Shown here piece by piece: positions 36,002 to 44,669 of a stretch of DNA of 45,987 bases. Every line of letters starts with the position of its first letter. The first letter of the stretch is position 1. The position numbers and the translations under genes are program-made. Origin of the DNA: CAYVUV01 sp964455095 (lineage in GTDB: Bacteria > Desulfobacterota > Binatia > HRBIN30 > CADEER01); the NCBI GenBank assembly GCA_964455095.1, contig CAYVUV010000030.1, forward strand, positions 1 through 45,987, read 5' to 3'. Under the pieces are notes generated by a model. The model searched no databases. It was not told where the DNA came from and saw only the letters and a list, made by a program, of their open reading frames with translations.

Positions 36002-38419
36002 TCAGTCGCGTTTGCGATCGAAGAGGTAGATGACGGAACCGCTCTCGCAGGTTCCACCACCGCCGCAACTGCTGTTGTTCACACACAGCGCGCCCGCATT
36101 CGTTCCCCCCTGGCACTTGGGCGGGTTCTGTCCGGTGAGGTTGGCCGTCGACTCCCAGACCACATAGCGGCGCTTGCGGGTGCGGGGTCCCTGGTTGTCG
36201 CCGAAGCGCGAACGCGAGAGCTGAAGCAGCACGCCCTGGGTGCGATCGAACTGGAAGATGCGCCGATTCGTCGCCCCGTTGTTCAACAGGTCGGCGGTCG
36301 ACTCGAACACGACCCAGCGCCCATTGGTGCTCACCGAGGGATTGACGCTCTCGCCGCCAACCGACTCGGTCAGCTGTTCGTACTTGCCTTTGAACCACGA
36401 GAAGATTTCCGGATTGCCGTCCGGGTTCAGATTGCTGTCGAAGTTGCCGTTCGAGCTGAAGAGCACCAGCTTCGAGCGCGAGTCGGTGGCGCCGCTGAAG
36501 TTCTGCACCGGCGCCACCGTATTGGTGATCTGCGTGATCTCCACGCCGCGCGAGCGCACCTTGGCGAGGAAGATCTCGCGGTTGCCGTCCGCGTTGTTGA
36601 TCCCCGGTCGGTTCGAGTTGTTGTGCAAGTCGCCGGTCGAGTCGAACACGAAGCGCCGCCCGCTCGTCGTCGCCGGGCGCCGGTTGTCCGCCGCCCCGAC
36701 CGTGTTCGTCGCCTGAATCCACTCGTCCTTCTTGGGCTGGTAGATCATGATCTCGCGGTTGCCGTCGGCGTTTTGTCCGATCGGGTCGCCGGTCGATTCC
36801 ATGACCACATAGCGCCCGGACACGCTGGGCGCCGGACTTTCGAAGTCCTGGCCGGCTCCGCCGTGCGTGAGCGCCGTCATCACACCCGACCGCGACTTGT
36901 CGAATGCGCGGCGGTCGAAGCGCACCACCTCACTCGAGCCGTCGCCGTTGTCCGAGGTCAGATTCCCGGTCGTCGAGAACATCGTCTTCAGGCCCTGACG
37001 CGTGATGCGCGGACCGACGGCAGGAGCACCCGACCCCTGGTCGTCGCTCAGTTGCGTGACCAGGATGCACTCGCCGTTCAACACCAGCGGGTCGGCGGAC
37101 GGATCGCCGGGACACTCCTTCTGCCCCGCGCAGCGCGCGCAGGTGCCGATGCTGGTGAAGTCGCACGGCGCAATCCCGCCCAGACAGACTCCGCCCAGAC
37201 GCTTGCGCGGCCGCCGATTGAGCAGGAACACCTCCTGGCTGCCGTCGGCGTTGCCCGGCGCGGTGCGTGTGTCGACGTCGAGGTTGGCGTTGGACTCGAA
37301 CACGATGTAGCGCGCGAACGGGTCGAGATCCGGGCTGCGTCCGGGCATCAGCTGACGCAGTTCCGCTGTCTCCGTGCTGCATATGCCGAGGATGCTCGGG
37401 AATCCCTGCGGGAACGGTTTGCAGAGAAACTCGATGAACTGCGTCGTGCCGCTGCGGTTGACGATTTCATCGCCGACGCCGGTGAACACGCCACTCGGAC
37501 CGGTCTGCGACCCCCACCAGTTCAAGGTTGCGTCGACCGTACCACCCGACTCGTTGCCGAGGCCGGCGACGACGTTACCGGTGATGTTGTTGTTCTCCAC
37601 CCGCGTCGTCGCAGCGCCGGGTCGAATGGTGATGCCATCGGTGGCGTTGTTGTGGATCTCGTTCTCCACCAATACCGTCCCCGCACTCGTATCCTCCAGG
37701 ACGACACCGGCTGCGGACGAGCCTTGTATGGTGTTGGCCGCCACGGTCGCGGCCATTGCCGCCAGGCGGACCGCCGCACCGCTGCTCCCGCCCCCGTTCA
37801 CGACGTTGCCGACCACGCTGACCAGAATGGCATGCGGCCCGCCAGTCTGGCCCAGCGCCACGGCTACTCCGTTGCCGGTCAACGCATTGTCCGTAATCGC
37901 GACGCAATCGATCACCGCCGTCCAACCGACTCCGATCGGGCTCGATGGGATCACATTGCCTACGATCTCCACGTTCGAACCGCGCGGATTGGCACAGCCC
38001 GGCTGCCCACGCGGGCAGATGGCGTTGGCTGCAATCGCCGCCCCCGTGTCCGCCGCAATGGTCAGGCCCTCGATCCGCACGGCGCTGCGGCGGATGTCGA
38101 TCGCCGGGCCAGCCGCCACGTCCACCGTCGTGCCCGCCGCACCGGCCCAGGAGCGCAACCAGATCTCGCGGGTCACGGCGACGGGCTGCGTGTAGGTGCC
38201 TGGACAGACCGTGACGATGTCTCCATCGGCCGACGCGTCAATGGCACTCTGTATGTCGCCAAAGCTCGGCGTGTCGCAACCACCGACAAAGCGCTCCGCC
38301 CCGGTCCAGCTCACGCCGCAGGTCGTCGTGATCGAGCAATCGGCCTCGCATCCGTCCCCGTTGAACAGGTTGCCGTCGTCACACGCCTCGCTCGGATCGA
38401 GATGGCCGTCGCCACAGAA
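36002..38419. repeat. 2.4-kb direct repeat, copy 1
   Basis: This stretch and 40258-42675 run parallel at a constant offset of 4256 bases from the stop codon to the FCGDG codon, with no net insertion or deletion. They code the shared C-terminal 805 residues of the two giant secreted proteins. Many words are identical at DNA level, and differences are mostly single bases. Confidence 0.9.
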
Positions 38420-39979
38420 CGGCTCCGGTGTGTTGGTGACCGTCGGGGTCGGGGTTGCGGTCAGCGTCGGCGTGGTCGTCGGAGTCGCGGTGGGCGTATG
38501 CGTGAACTCGGACGTATTCGTGGGCGTCGCCGTGCACACGGCGCCGGTGCACCCCATCGACGGGTCGCACACCTGACAGGCATCGCACACCACGGCGGTA
38601 TGCACGCAGCCGCCGGCGTCGCCGAGCGGATTGCCCGGATCACATGTATCGGTCGTGCACAGGCTTCCGTCGCTGCAGTCCGCATGCTGTTGGCAGGGCG
38701 CGACAACGATCGTGATCGCGCACAGGGTCTGCAGCTGTGCCGTATCGGTCGCGGAAAAGTTGACGATGTAGGTCCCCGCTTGGGCCGTCGTCGGCGTCCA
38801 CGAGAAGACGCTGGTGACGGGGTTGCCGGTGGCTTGCAACGGCGGAGTCATCGTCGCGCCGAGCGGCAACGCCGCGTTCAAGGTCACGGTCTCACCCGCG
38901 TCGATATCGGACGCCTGCACCGTGAAGGTCAGGTTGTCGTTCGAATCGACGTTGAGCGTCGAACCGCAAGCCGGCGTCGGGCCGTCGAAGGCCGGCGGCG
39001 AGCCAACCTGCTGGACCAGTTGGATGAGGAAATCGACGGCGATCTTGCTCTTCACCGTCCCGCCGGCCGTGCGGTCTTCGATCGTCACCTGCGCCGAATA
39101 GTAGGTATTGGCGCCGGAGCCGGAGCCCAGGACCGCGCCGGTCGTATTCCATGTAAACAACCCCGAGCTCGAGTTGATCGTCGACGCGGTCGCGGATGTC
39201 GGTTGAACGAACCCCGACGAACCGCCGGTCCCGCTCGCTTCGGTGCTGGTCGAGAAGCGGAAGAACAGCGTGTCGTTGTCCGGATCGGACGCGGGGATGG
39301 TGAAGGTACAGATGCCGTTGACCGGGCACAGCACGATCGGCGGCATGCTGGTTTCGGGGGGGCGATTGCCCGCGAAGGTTCCGCCGACGTTGACGCGCGT
39401 CTCAATGCGATAGTTCTTGTCGGGGTTGTTGATATGCGCGTTGCCGCCGGAAGTGTTCGACAGGCGGCAGCAGTCGTCGATGCGAGCGGTAAAGGTCGTC
39501 GCCGTGCCGGGATACGTGTACGTGATGGTCGGATCGATGGACGGCAAGCTATTCGGGTCCAGCGCCTCCCCGTACAACCAGTCGTTGGCCACGTCCACCG
39601 ACGTCACGACGTAGAGCAAGGCGTTCAGGGACGAACCGATCAGCGGTGACCCGTCACCCTCCGGGTCGAAGCGCGTATTCCCGACGGTTTCTGCGATCAC
39701 GTCATTGATACCCGGCCCACCGCCGGAACCGGTACAGGGAATACTGGTCAGACCACTCGGGTTGATGCACGTCGCGTAGCCGCTGCGCCGCCAGGATCCC
39801 TTGACCGAAAACTCGATGGTCCGCCCGCCGAGCGGCACCCACCGGATGGACGCCGCGCGTTCGTGCGTCGCGTAGACCTCCGAGAGCCCCGGCCCCAAGA
39901 TCGCGCTCGCCACCAGCAGGAGGCCGATGACGCTGCGGCGGGCGGGCGGACGGCGGCGGGGCGGGTCGAGTGAGGTCAT
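36002..39979 (-). CDS. Giant secreted protein 1: cadherin/Ig-like N-terminus, Cys-rich motif, beta-helix, seven-bladed propeller
   Basis: A 1325-residue exported protein. The signal peptide is about 14-37 (SVIGLLLVASAILGPGLS). The N-terminal 430 residues are beta-sandwich domains of cadherin/Ig type, with TFTIPASDPDNDTLFF and NLTFTVQASDIDAGE. Cys-rich segments and a Thr/Pro linker of about 43 residues follow. From residue 521: the Myxococcus-type Cys-rich motif CGDGHLDPSEACDDGN, a parallel beta-helix (DIQSAIDASADGDIVTVCPG onward) and seven propeller-like blades. I chose the ATG (MTSLDPPRRR) with GAGGA upstream over a frame-open start 36 codons earlier. No PEP-CTERM, MYXO-CTERM or LPxTG signal ends it. 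The role is unknown; surface or adhesive function is inferred. Confidence 0.8.
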   Translation of the reverse strand: MTSLDPPRRRPPARRSVIGLLLVASAILGPGLSEVYATHERAASIRWVPLGGRTIEFSVKGSWRRSGYATCINPSGLTSIPCTGSGGGPGINDVIAETVGNTRFDPEGDGSPLIGSSLNALLYVVTSVDVANDWLYGEALDPNSLPSIDPTITYTYPGTATTFTARIDDCCRLSNTSGGNAHINNPDKNYRIETRVNVGGTFAGNRPPETSMPPIVLCPVNGICTFTIPASDPDNDTLFFRFSTSTEASGTGGSSGFVQPTSATASTINSSSGLFTWNTTGAVLGSGSGANTYYSAQVTIEDRTAGGTVKSKIAVDFLIQLVQQVGSPPAFDGPTPACGSTLNVDSNDNLTFTVQASDIDAGETVTLNAALPLGATMTPPLQATGNPVTSVFSWTPTTAQAGTYIVNFSATDTAQLQTLCAITIVVAPCQQHADCSDGSLCTTDTCDPGNPLGDAGGCVHTAVVCDACQVCDPSMGCTGAVCTATPTNTSEFTHTPTATPTTTPTLTATPTPTVTNTPEPFCGDGHLDPSEACDDGNLFNGDGCEADCSITTTCGVSWTGAERFVGGCDTPSFGDIQSAIDASADGDIVTVCPGTYTQPVAVTREIWLRSWAGAAGTTVDVAAGPAIDIRRSAVRIEGLTIAADTGAAIAANAICPRGQPGCANPRGSNVEIVGNVIPSSPIGVGWTAVIDCVAITDNALTGNGVAVALGQTGGPHAILVSVVGNVVNGGGSSGAAVRLAAMAATVAANTIQGSSAAGVVLEDTSAGTVLVENEIHNNATDGITIRPGAATTRVENNNITGNVVAGLGNESGGTVDATLNWWGSQTGPSGVFTGVGDEIVNRSGTTQFIEFLCKPFPQGFPSILGICSTETAELRQLMPGRSPDLDPFARYIVFESNANLDVDTRTAPGNADGSQEVFLLNRRPRKRLGGVCLGGIAPCDFTSIGTCARCAGQKECPGDPSADPLVLNGECILVTQLSDDQGSGAPAVGPRITRQGLKTMFSTTGNLTSDNGDGSSEVVRFDRRAFDKSRSGVMTALTHGGAGQDFESPAPSVSGRYVVMESTGDPIGQNADGNREIMIYQPKKDEWIQATNTVGAADNRRPATTSGRRFVFDSTGDLHNNSNRPGINNADGNREIFLAKVRSRGVEITQITNTVAPVQNFSGATDSRSKLVLFSSNGNFDSNLNPDGNPEIFSWFKGKYEQLTESVGGESVNPSVSTNGRWVVFESTADLLNNGATNRRIFQFDRTQGVLLQLSRSRFGDNQGPRTRKRRYVVWESTANLTGQNPPKCQGGTNAGALCVNNSSCGGGGTCESGSVIYLFDRKRD

Positions 39980-40257
39980 ATCAACGGGTCCTCGCGTGAT
40001 CCGAAGGTTTCGTCGAGGCCTGCCCGAGAGACCGGGCATTCGCACTCTATTCCGGGCGCCACCGCCACCGCATGGCATCCGCCCCACCGTACGGCACGGC
40101 TAGTGATGCGACCTCTTCTACAGCAGAACAAAACCTACCGTCTGCCTCGCGAGAATGTCAAGGCATAAAACTCCGCTGGCACGGAGAGTTGCTGCGGCCC
40201 ATGCTGCGGGTAGAGCGGCCGCCCAACCCCGAGCGGGATTGGACGGCTCTCTGGACG

Positions 40258-42675
40258 TCAGTCGCGTTTGCGGTCGAAGAGGTAGATGACCGAGCCGCTC
40301 TCGCAGGTACCGCCCCCGCCACAGCTGCTGTTGTTGACGCACAGCACGCCGGGGGTCGTCCCGCCCTGGCACTTGGGCGGGTTCTGGCCGGTCAGATTCG
40401 CCGTCGACTCCCAGACCACGTAGCGCCGCTTGCGCGTGCGCGGCCCGATGTTCTCGCCGAACCGCGAGCGCGACAGCTGCAGCAGCACGCCGCGGAAGCG
40501 GTCGAACTGGAAGATACGCCGGTTGGTCGCCCCGTCGTTCAAGAGGTCGGCCGTCGACTCGAACACCAGCCAGCGGCCGTTGGTGCTCACCGACGGGTTT
40601 ACGCTCTCGCCCCCGACGGCGTGGGTCACCTGCTCGAAGGTCCCCTTGAACCACGAGAAGATCTCCGGATTGCCGTCCGGGTTCTCGTTGTTGTCGAAGT
40701 TGCCGTTCGAGCTGAACAGCACCAGCTTGGCGCGCGAATCCGTCGCACCGCTGAAGTTCTGCACCGGCGCCACGGTGTTGGTGATCTGCGTGATTTCCAC
40801 GCCCTTAGCCCGCACCTTGGCCAGGAAAATCTCGCGGTTGCCGTCCGCGTTGTTGACCCCTGGGTTGCGCGAGTTGTTGTTCAGATCTCCGGTCGAATCG
40901 AACACGAACCGCCGGCCAATGGTCGTCGCCGGCCGCCGATTGTCCACCGGATCCAGCGTGTCCGTCGCCTGGGTCCACTCCTGCTTCTTCGGCTGGTAGA
41001 CCATGATCTCGCGGTTGCCGTCGGCGTTGTCGCCGGTCGGGTTGCCCGTCGACTCCATCACCACGTAGCGCCCCGACACGCTGGGTGCCGGCGCCTCGAA
41101 GTCCTCGCTCGCCGCCCCGTGCGTCAGGGCCGTCATGATCCCCGGACGCGACTTGTCGAAGGCGCGGCGGTCGAAACGCACCACCTCGGTCGACCCATCG
41201 AGATTGTCCAGGGTCTGATTCCCCTTCGTCGCGTAGACGGTCTTGAGCCCCTGGCGCGTGGTGCGCGGCGCCACCGCCGGGATGCCGGTGCCCAGGTCGT
41301 CGCTCAGCTGCGTCACCAGCACGCATTCGCCGTTCAGCACGATCGGGTCGGCGCTCTCGTCGCCCGGGCATTCCTTCTGGCCCGCGCAGCGCTGGCACGA
41401 GGCGACGTTGGTGAAGTCACAGGGCGCGAGGCCCCCCAGACAGACGCCGCCCAACTTCTTGCGCGGCCGGCGGTTGAGCTGGAACACTTCCTGGCTGCCG
41501 TCGGCATTGCCGACGGCGGTGCGCAGATCGACGTCGAGGTTGGTGTTCGACTCGAACACGATGTTGCGCCCAAAGGGGTCCATATCCGGGCTGCGCCCCG
41601 GCACCAGCTGGCGCAGCTCGGCCGTCTCGATGCTGCACACCCCGAGGATGCTCGGGAAGCCTTGCGGGAACGGCTTGCAGAGAAACTCGATGAACTCGGT
41701 GGTGCCGCTGCGGTTGACGATCTCGTCGCCGACGCCGGTGAACACGCCGCTGGGGCCGGTCTGCGATCCCCACCAGTTGAGGGTCGCGTCGACCGTACCG
41801 CCCGATTCGTTGCCGAGGCCGGCGATGACGTTGCCCGTGATGTTGTTGTTCAGCACCCGCACGTCGGCGGCGCCGGGTCGAATGGTGATACCGTCGGTGC
41901 TGTTGTTGTGGATCTCGTTCTCCACGATGACGGCGCTCGGCGTCATGTCCGCGACGACGATACCCGCCCCGGCTGAGCCCTGGACCGTATTGGCCGCCAC
42001 GGTCGCGTCCATGGCTGCCAGGGTGATCGACGCGCCGCTGGTGCCGCCGCCGGTGACCGTATTGCTGACGATGCTCACCAGGATCGCGTGCGGATTGCCG
42101 ACCTGTCCGAGATCCAGGGACGTGGCATTGCCGCTCATGGTGTTGTCGGTGATCGCCGCGCAGTCGATCTGCGCCGTCCATCCGACCCCCGTCGTGTTGT
42201 TGGAGATGATGTTGCCGGTGATCTCCACGTTCGATCCCTGCGCGGTCGCGCAGCTCGACTGCCCCACCGGGCAGATCGCATCGGCCGTGATCGCCGTGCC
42301 GGTGCCGGCGTGCACCGTGAACCCGTCGATGCGCACGGCACTGCGCCGAATGTCGATGGCCGGGCCGGTCGCCACGTCGATGGCGGTCACCGCCGGGCCG
42401 CCGTCCGAGCGCAGCCACAGCTCGCGCGTCACCACCACCGGCTGCGTGTACGTTCCCGGACAAACCGTGACAATGTCGCGGTCGGCCGAAGCGTCGATGG
42501 CACTCTGAATGTCGGCAAAGGTCGGCGCGCCGCAGGTGCCGACGAAGCGCTCGGTCCCACCCCAGCTGACGCTGCAGGCGGTCGAGATGGTGCAGTCGGT
42601 CTCGCAGCCGTCGCCGTCGAACCCATTGCCGTCGTCGCAAGACTCTCCCGCATCGAGCTCCCCGTCCCCACAGAA
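40258..42675. repeat. 2.4-kb direct repeat, copy 2
   Basis: Partner of 36002-38419, coding residues 592-1396 of the second giant protein. The boundary at 42675 is sharp: shared sequence up to the FCGDG codon gives way at once to the Thr/Pro linker of this gene, with no similarity to the corresponding part of the other gene except short Thr/Pro units. Confidence 0.9.
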
Positions 42676-44448
42676 TGGGGTGGGCGTCGCCGTGGCGGTA
42701 GGCGTCGGCGTCAGCGTTCCGGTCGGCGTCGGTGTCTCAGTAGCCGTCGCCGTATCCGTCGCCGTCGCGGTCGCGGTAGGCGTCTCGGTGGCCGTGGCAG
42801 TCTCGGTCGCCGTCTCAGTCGCTGTGGCCGTCTCCGTGGCCGTGGGTGTTTCGGTGAACGTGGCCGTCGGGGTCTCGGTCGGCGTCGCCGTGTCCGTGGC
42901 AGTCGCCGTCGGCGTCTCGGTCGCGGTGTGCGTGGCGGTAGCGGTATCGGTGGCGGTCGCGGTCGCCGTCGCCGTGTCGGTGGCCGTCGGTGTAGCGGTC
43001 GGGGTCTCCGTGTGGGTCGCCGTGAACGTGTGCGTCGGCGTCGCGGTGGGAGTCGGTGTGTCGGTGAAGGTGCTGGTCGGCGTGTGCGTCGGCGTATCGG
43101 TCGGCGTGTGCGTCGGCGTATTCGTCTGCGTCGGCGTATTGGTCGGCGTCTGCGTCGGCGTATCGGTGGGTGTCCGCGTCGGCGTGTGCGTGTTCGTCGG
43201 TGTGCTGGTCGGCGTGTGCGTCGGCGTATTGGTGTTCGTCGGCGTGTGCGTCGGGGTATTGGTCGGGGTCCGCGTCGGGGCTTCCGTGTTCGTCGGCGTA
43301 TTCGTCGGCGTGACGGTCGGCGTCCGCGTCGGCGTGTGTGTCGGTGTGTTCGTCGGCGTATTCGTCGGCGTGGTGGTCGGCGTCCGCGTCGGCGTCGAGG
43401 TGTTCGTCGGCGTGTTCGTAGGGGTACTGGTCGGGGTCCGCGTCGCCGTAAAGGTGTTCGTCGGTGTATTCGTCGGCGTGACGGTCGGCGTCCGCGTCGG
43501 CGTCAAGGTCGAAGTGCTGGTCGGCGTATTGGTCGGCGTCCGCGTCGCCGTGTTGGTGGGCGTCGCCGTCGGCAGCGACTGGCAGTACTCCTCGGCGATC
43601 TGCAAGAGAATGGCTTCCATCGCCGCCGCCGCCGGCGCGATGAAGAAGTGGTCGCCGTCGGCGTTCTCGAGTGCCGTCGTGGCCTTGTCGTTGTCGGAGC
43701 CGTTTTGATGGCCGTGGGTGTTGTGGCTATCGGTACTGGGCGGCGCAATCGTGCCGGTCGAAATGGCCGCCAGCAACTCAGGACCGCCGAACCCCGACGG
43801 GTTGGCGCCGAAGTGGATGGTGTAGATCTCCCTGCCGGCCACCTTGATTGTGTCGGAAGTGAGGTACGCCTGCTCGCGTCCGGTCGAGGCATTGGTTGGT
43901 TCCGAGGGATCGCCGTCCGAGACGAGGACGATGACGCGGTTGCTGGCGGTACCGTTCGCCGTCAACTCGGTGTTCGCGACCGAAAGGGCGTCCCGGACAC
44001 TGGTACCCACCCCACTGTTCGTCGCCGTGACGTTCTCGACGGCGTCGTACAGGTCATTGTCGGAGTCGTCGCCAGCATCGTCGTCGCCGTAGGGCGCCGG
44101 GCTCAACGTCTTGGTCAGCGCCGCTTCGATGAAGGCTTCCGTTCCGCCGTTCGTATTGTCTCCAAAGGCCCCGATGCTGATCTTGGGAGGGGTCGAGGCG
44201 GTCGCAAACGTGGTCAAAAAGGCCTTCGCCGCCGTTCGCTCACTGGTTAGATCGGCGCTCGACATACTCCCGGTGCGATCCAACATCAGCACGATGTCGG
44301 CATCGCAGTGCTGCCCGGCGAGTTGGGCCGCCGCCTGACCGCTCGGCAATGAGGCGGCGAGAAGCACGAGGCTCAGCGCAACAAATCGGCGCGCCTTGAT
44401 GCGACCTGCAAACCCACTCGGCGAGATCCCGTATCTACCGGTCTTCAT
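40258..44448 (-). CDS. Giant secreted protein 2: VWA domain, Thr/Pro linker, Cys-rich motif, beta-helix, seven-bladed propeller
   Basis: A 1396-residue exported protein. The signal peptide is about 20-42 (RFVALSLVLLAASLPSGQAAA). A von Willebrand factor A domain (about 48-290) has the metal site Asp57-x-Thr59-x-Ser61 (LDRTGSM) and Asp178 in LVSDGDP. A linker of about 300 residues of TNTPT/TATET units follows. Residues 592-1396 match the C-terminus of giant protein 1 by about four-fifths: Cys-rich motif CGDGELDAGESCDDGN, beta-helix, then seven blades ending IYLFDRKRD. It is probably a surface or matrix protein that binds a ligand through the VWA domain; no anchor is seen. Confidence 0.82.
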   Translation of the reverse strand: MKTGRYGISPSGFAGRIKARRFVALSLVLLAASLPSGQAAAQLAGQHCDADIVLMLDRTGSMSSADLTSERTAAKAFLTTFATASTPPKISIGAFGDNTNGGTEAFIEAALTKTLSPAPYGDDDAGDDSDNDLYDAVENVTATNSGVGTSVRDALSVANTELTANGTASNRVIVLVSDGDPSEPTNASTGREQAYLTSDTIKVAGREIYTIHFGANPSGFGGPELLAAISTGTIAPPSTDSHNTHGHQNGSDNDKATTALENADGDHFFIAPAAAAMEAILLQIAEEYCQSLPTATPTNTATRTPTNTPTSTSTLTPTRTPTVTPTNTPTNTFTATRTPTSTPTNTPTNTSTPTRTPTTTPTNTPTNTPTHTPTRTPTVTPTNTPTNTEAPTRTPTNTPTHTPTNTNTPTHTPTSTPTNTHTPTRTPTDTPTQTPTNTPTQTNTPTHTPTDTPTHTPTSTFTDTPTPTATPTHTFTATHTETPTATPTATDTATATATATDTATATHTATETPTATATDTATPTETPTATFTETPTATETATATETATETATATETPTATATATDTATATETPTPTGTLTPTPTATATPTPFCGDGELDAGESCDDGNGFDGDGCETDCTISTACSVSWGGTERFVGTCGAPTFADIQSAIDASADRDIVTVCPGTYTQPVVVTRELWLRSDGGPAVTAIDVATGPAIDIRRSAVRIDGFTVHAGTGTAITADAICPVGQSSCATAQGSNVEITGNIISNNTTGVGWTAQIDCAAITDNTMSGNATSLDLGQVGNPHAILVSIVSNTVTGGGTSGASITLAAMDATVAANTVQGSAGAGIVVADMTPSAVIVENEIHNNSTDGITIRPGAADVRVLNNNITGNVIAGLGNESGGTVDATLNWWGSQTGPSGVFTGVGDEIVNRSGTTEFIEFLCKPFPQGFPSILGVCSIETAELRQLVPGRSPDMDPFGRNIVFESNTNLDVDLRTAVGNADGSQEVFQLNRRPRKKLGGVCLGGLAPCDFTNVASCQRCAGQKECPGDESADPIVLNGECVLVTQLSDDLGTGIPAVAPRTTRQGLKTVYATKGNQTLDNLDGSTEVVRFDRRAFDKSRPGIMTALTHGAASEDFEAPAPSVSGRYVVMESTGNPTGDNADGNREIMVYQPKKQEWTQATDTLDPVDNRRPATTIGRRFVFDSTGDLNNNSRNPGVNNADGNREIFLAKVRAKGVEITQITNTVAPVQNFSGATDSRAKLVLFSSNGNFDNNENPDGNPEIFSWFKGTFEQVTHAVGGESVNPSVSTNGRWLVFESTADLLNDGATNRRIFQFDRFRGVLLQLSRSRFGENIGPRTRKRRYVVWESTANLTGQNPPKCQGGTTPGVLCVNNSSCGGGGTCESGSVIYLFDRKRD
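42676..43572. repeat. Repetitive coding DNA for Thr/Pro linker
   Basis: About 900 bases coding roughly 300 residues of TPTNTPTN, TPTHTPT and TATETATE units in giant protein 2. The half nearer the VWA domain (43060-43572) is Pro-rich and the half nearer the Cys-rich motif (42676-43060) is Ala-rich. Units recur about every 12 to 36 bases without spacers. Only one frame gives a secreted-protein product. Confidence 0.85.
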
Positions 44449-44566
44449 TCAGCTTTCTCTCCCACAAGAAACGTTGCCTGCAGCGCGTTCGGCGCACTTG
44501 AAAGTGTGTCGCGCTCGCTTGACATAAGCCGCAATTCACGCGCGACCCGCCGTGTAACAGTCAAAT

Positions 44567-44610
44567 GCATTTGCCATAAGAAATGCAAGGGAATTTTGCA
44601 TGGCAAATGC
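44567..44610. promoter_or_regulatory. Inverted repeat upstream of giant protein 2
   Basis: Perfect 11-bp arms GCATTTGCCAT (44567-44577) and ATGGCAAATGC (44600-44610) flank 22 bases. A second, overlapping pair ATGCAA (44583-44588) and TTGCAT (44596-44601) could fold instead. The stretch is AT-rich against a GC-rich background. It lies 60-100 bases past the DUF2063 stop and about 120 bases before the giant protein 2 start, so it may be an operator, an attenuator or a terminator. Confidence 0.5.
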
Positions 44611-44669
44611 CACGTTACAATATAGTAATCTAGCCGGGGGGCCGGACCGACGGGGCTGACAGCACGAAC

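Noticed and set aside
36623..39649. Plus-strand open frame of about 1000 codons opposite giant protein 1
   Set aside because: It is a frame shadow of the GC-rich, repetitive minus-strand gene, with Arg/Gly/Ala-rich low-complexity translation and no recognisable domains. The minus frame has a signal peptide and clear domains.
42676..43572. CRISPR-like array of short repeats
   Set aside because: Units are contiguous, of 12-36 bases, with no unique spacers of constant length and no cas genes. They translate as a Thr/Pro linker in frame.
42088..44250. Plus-strand open frame opposite giant protein 2, very rich in Arg
   Set aside because: The translation is mostly Arg-Arg-Gly-Val strings from the complementary strand of the Thr/Pro linker. 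The other plus frames in the same stretch are also open for the same reason.
44248..44448. Possible lipoprotein or sortase/PEP-CTERM/MYXO-CTERM anchor in the giant proteins
   Set aside because: The N-terminal signal lacks a lipobox cysteine and both C-termini end in IYLFDRKRD without a hydrophobic helix, so no anchor is supported.
44519..44524. TTGACA on the plus strand, candidate -35 box
   Set aside because: No AT-rich -10 box lies 16-18 bases downstream, and the nearby gene is on the minus strand.
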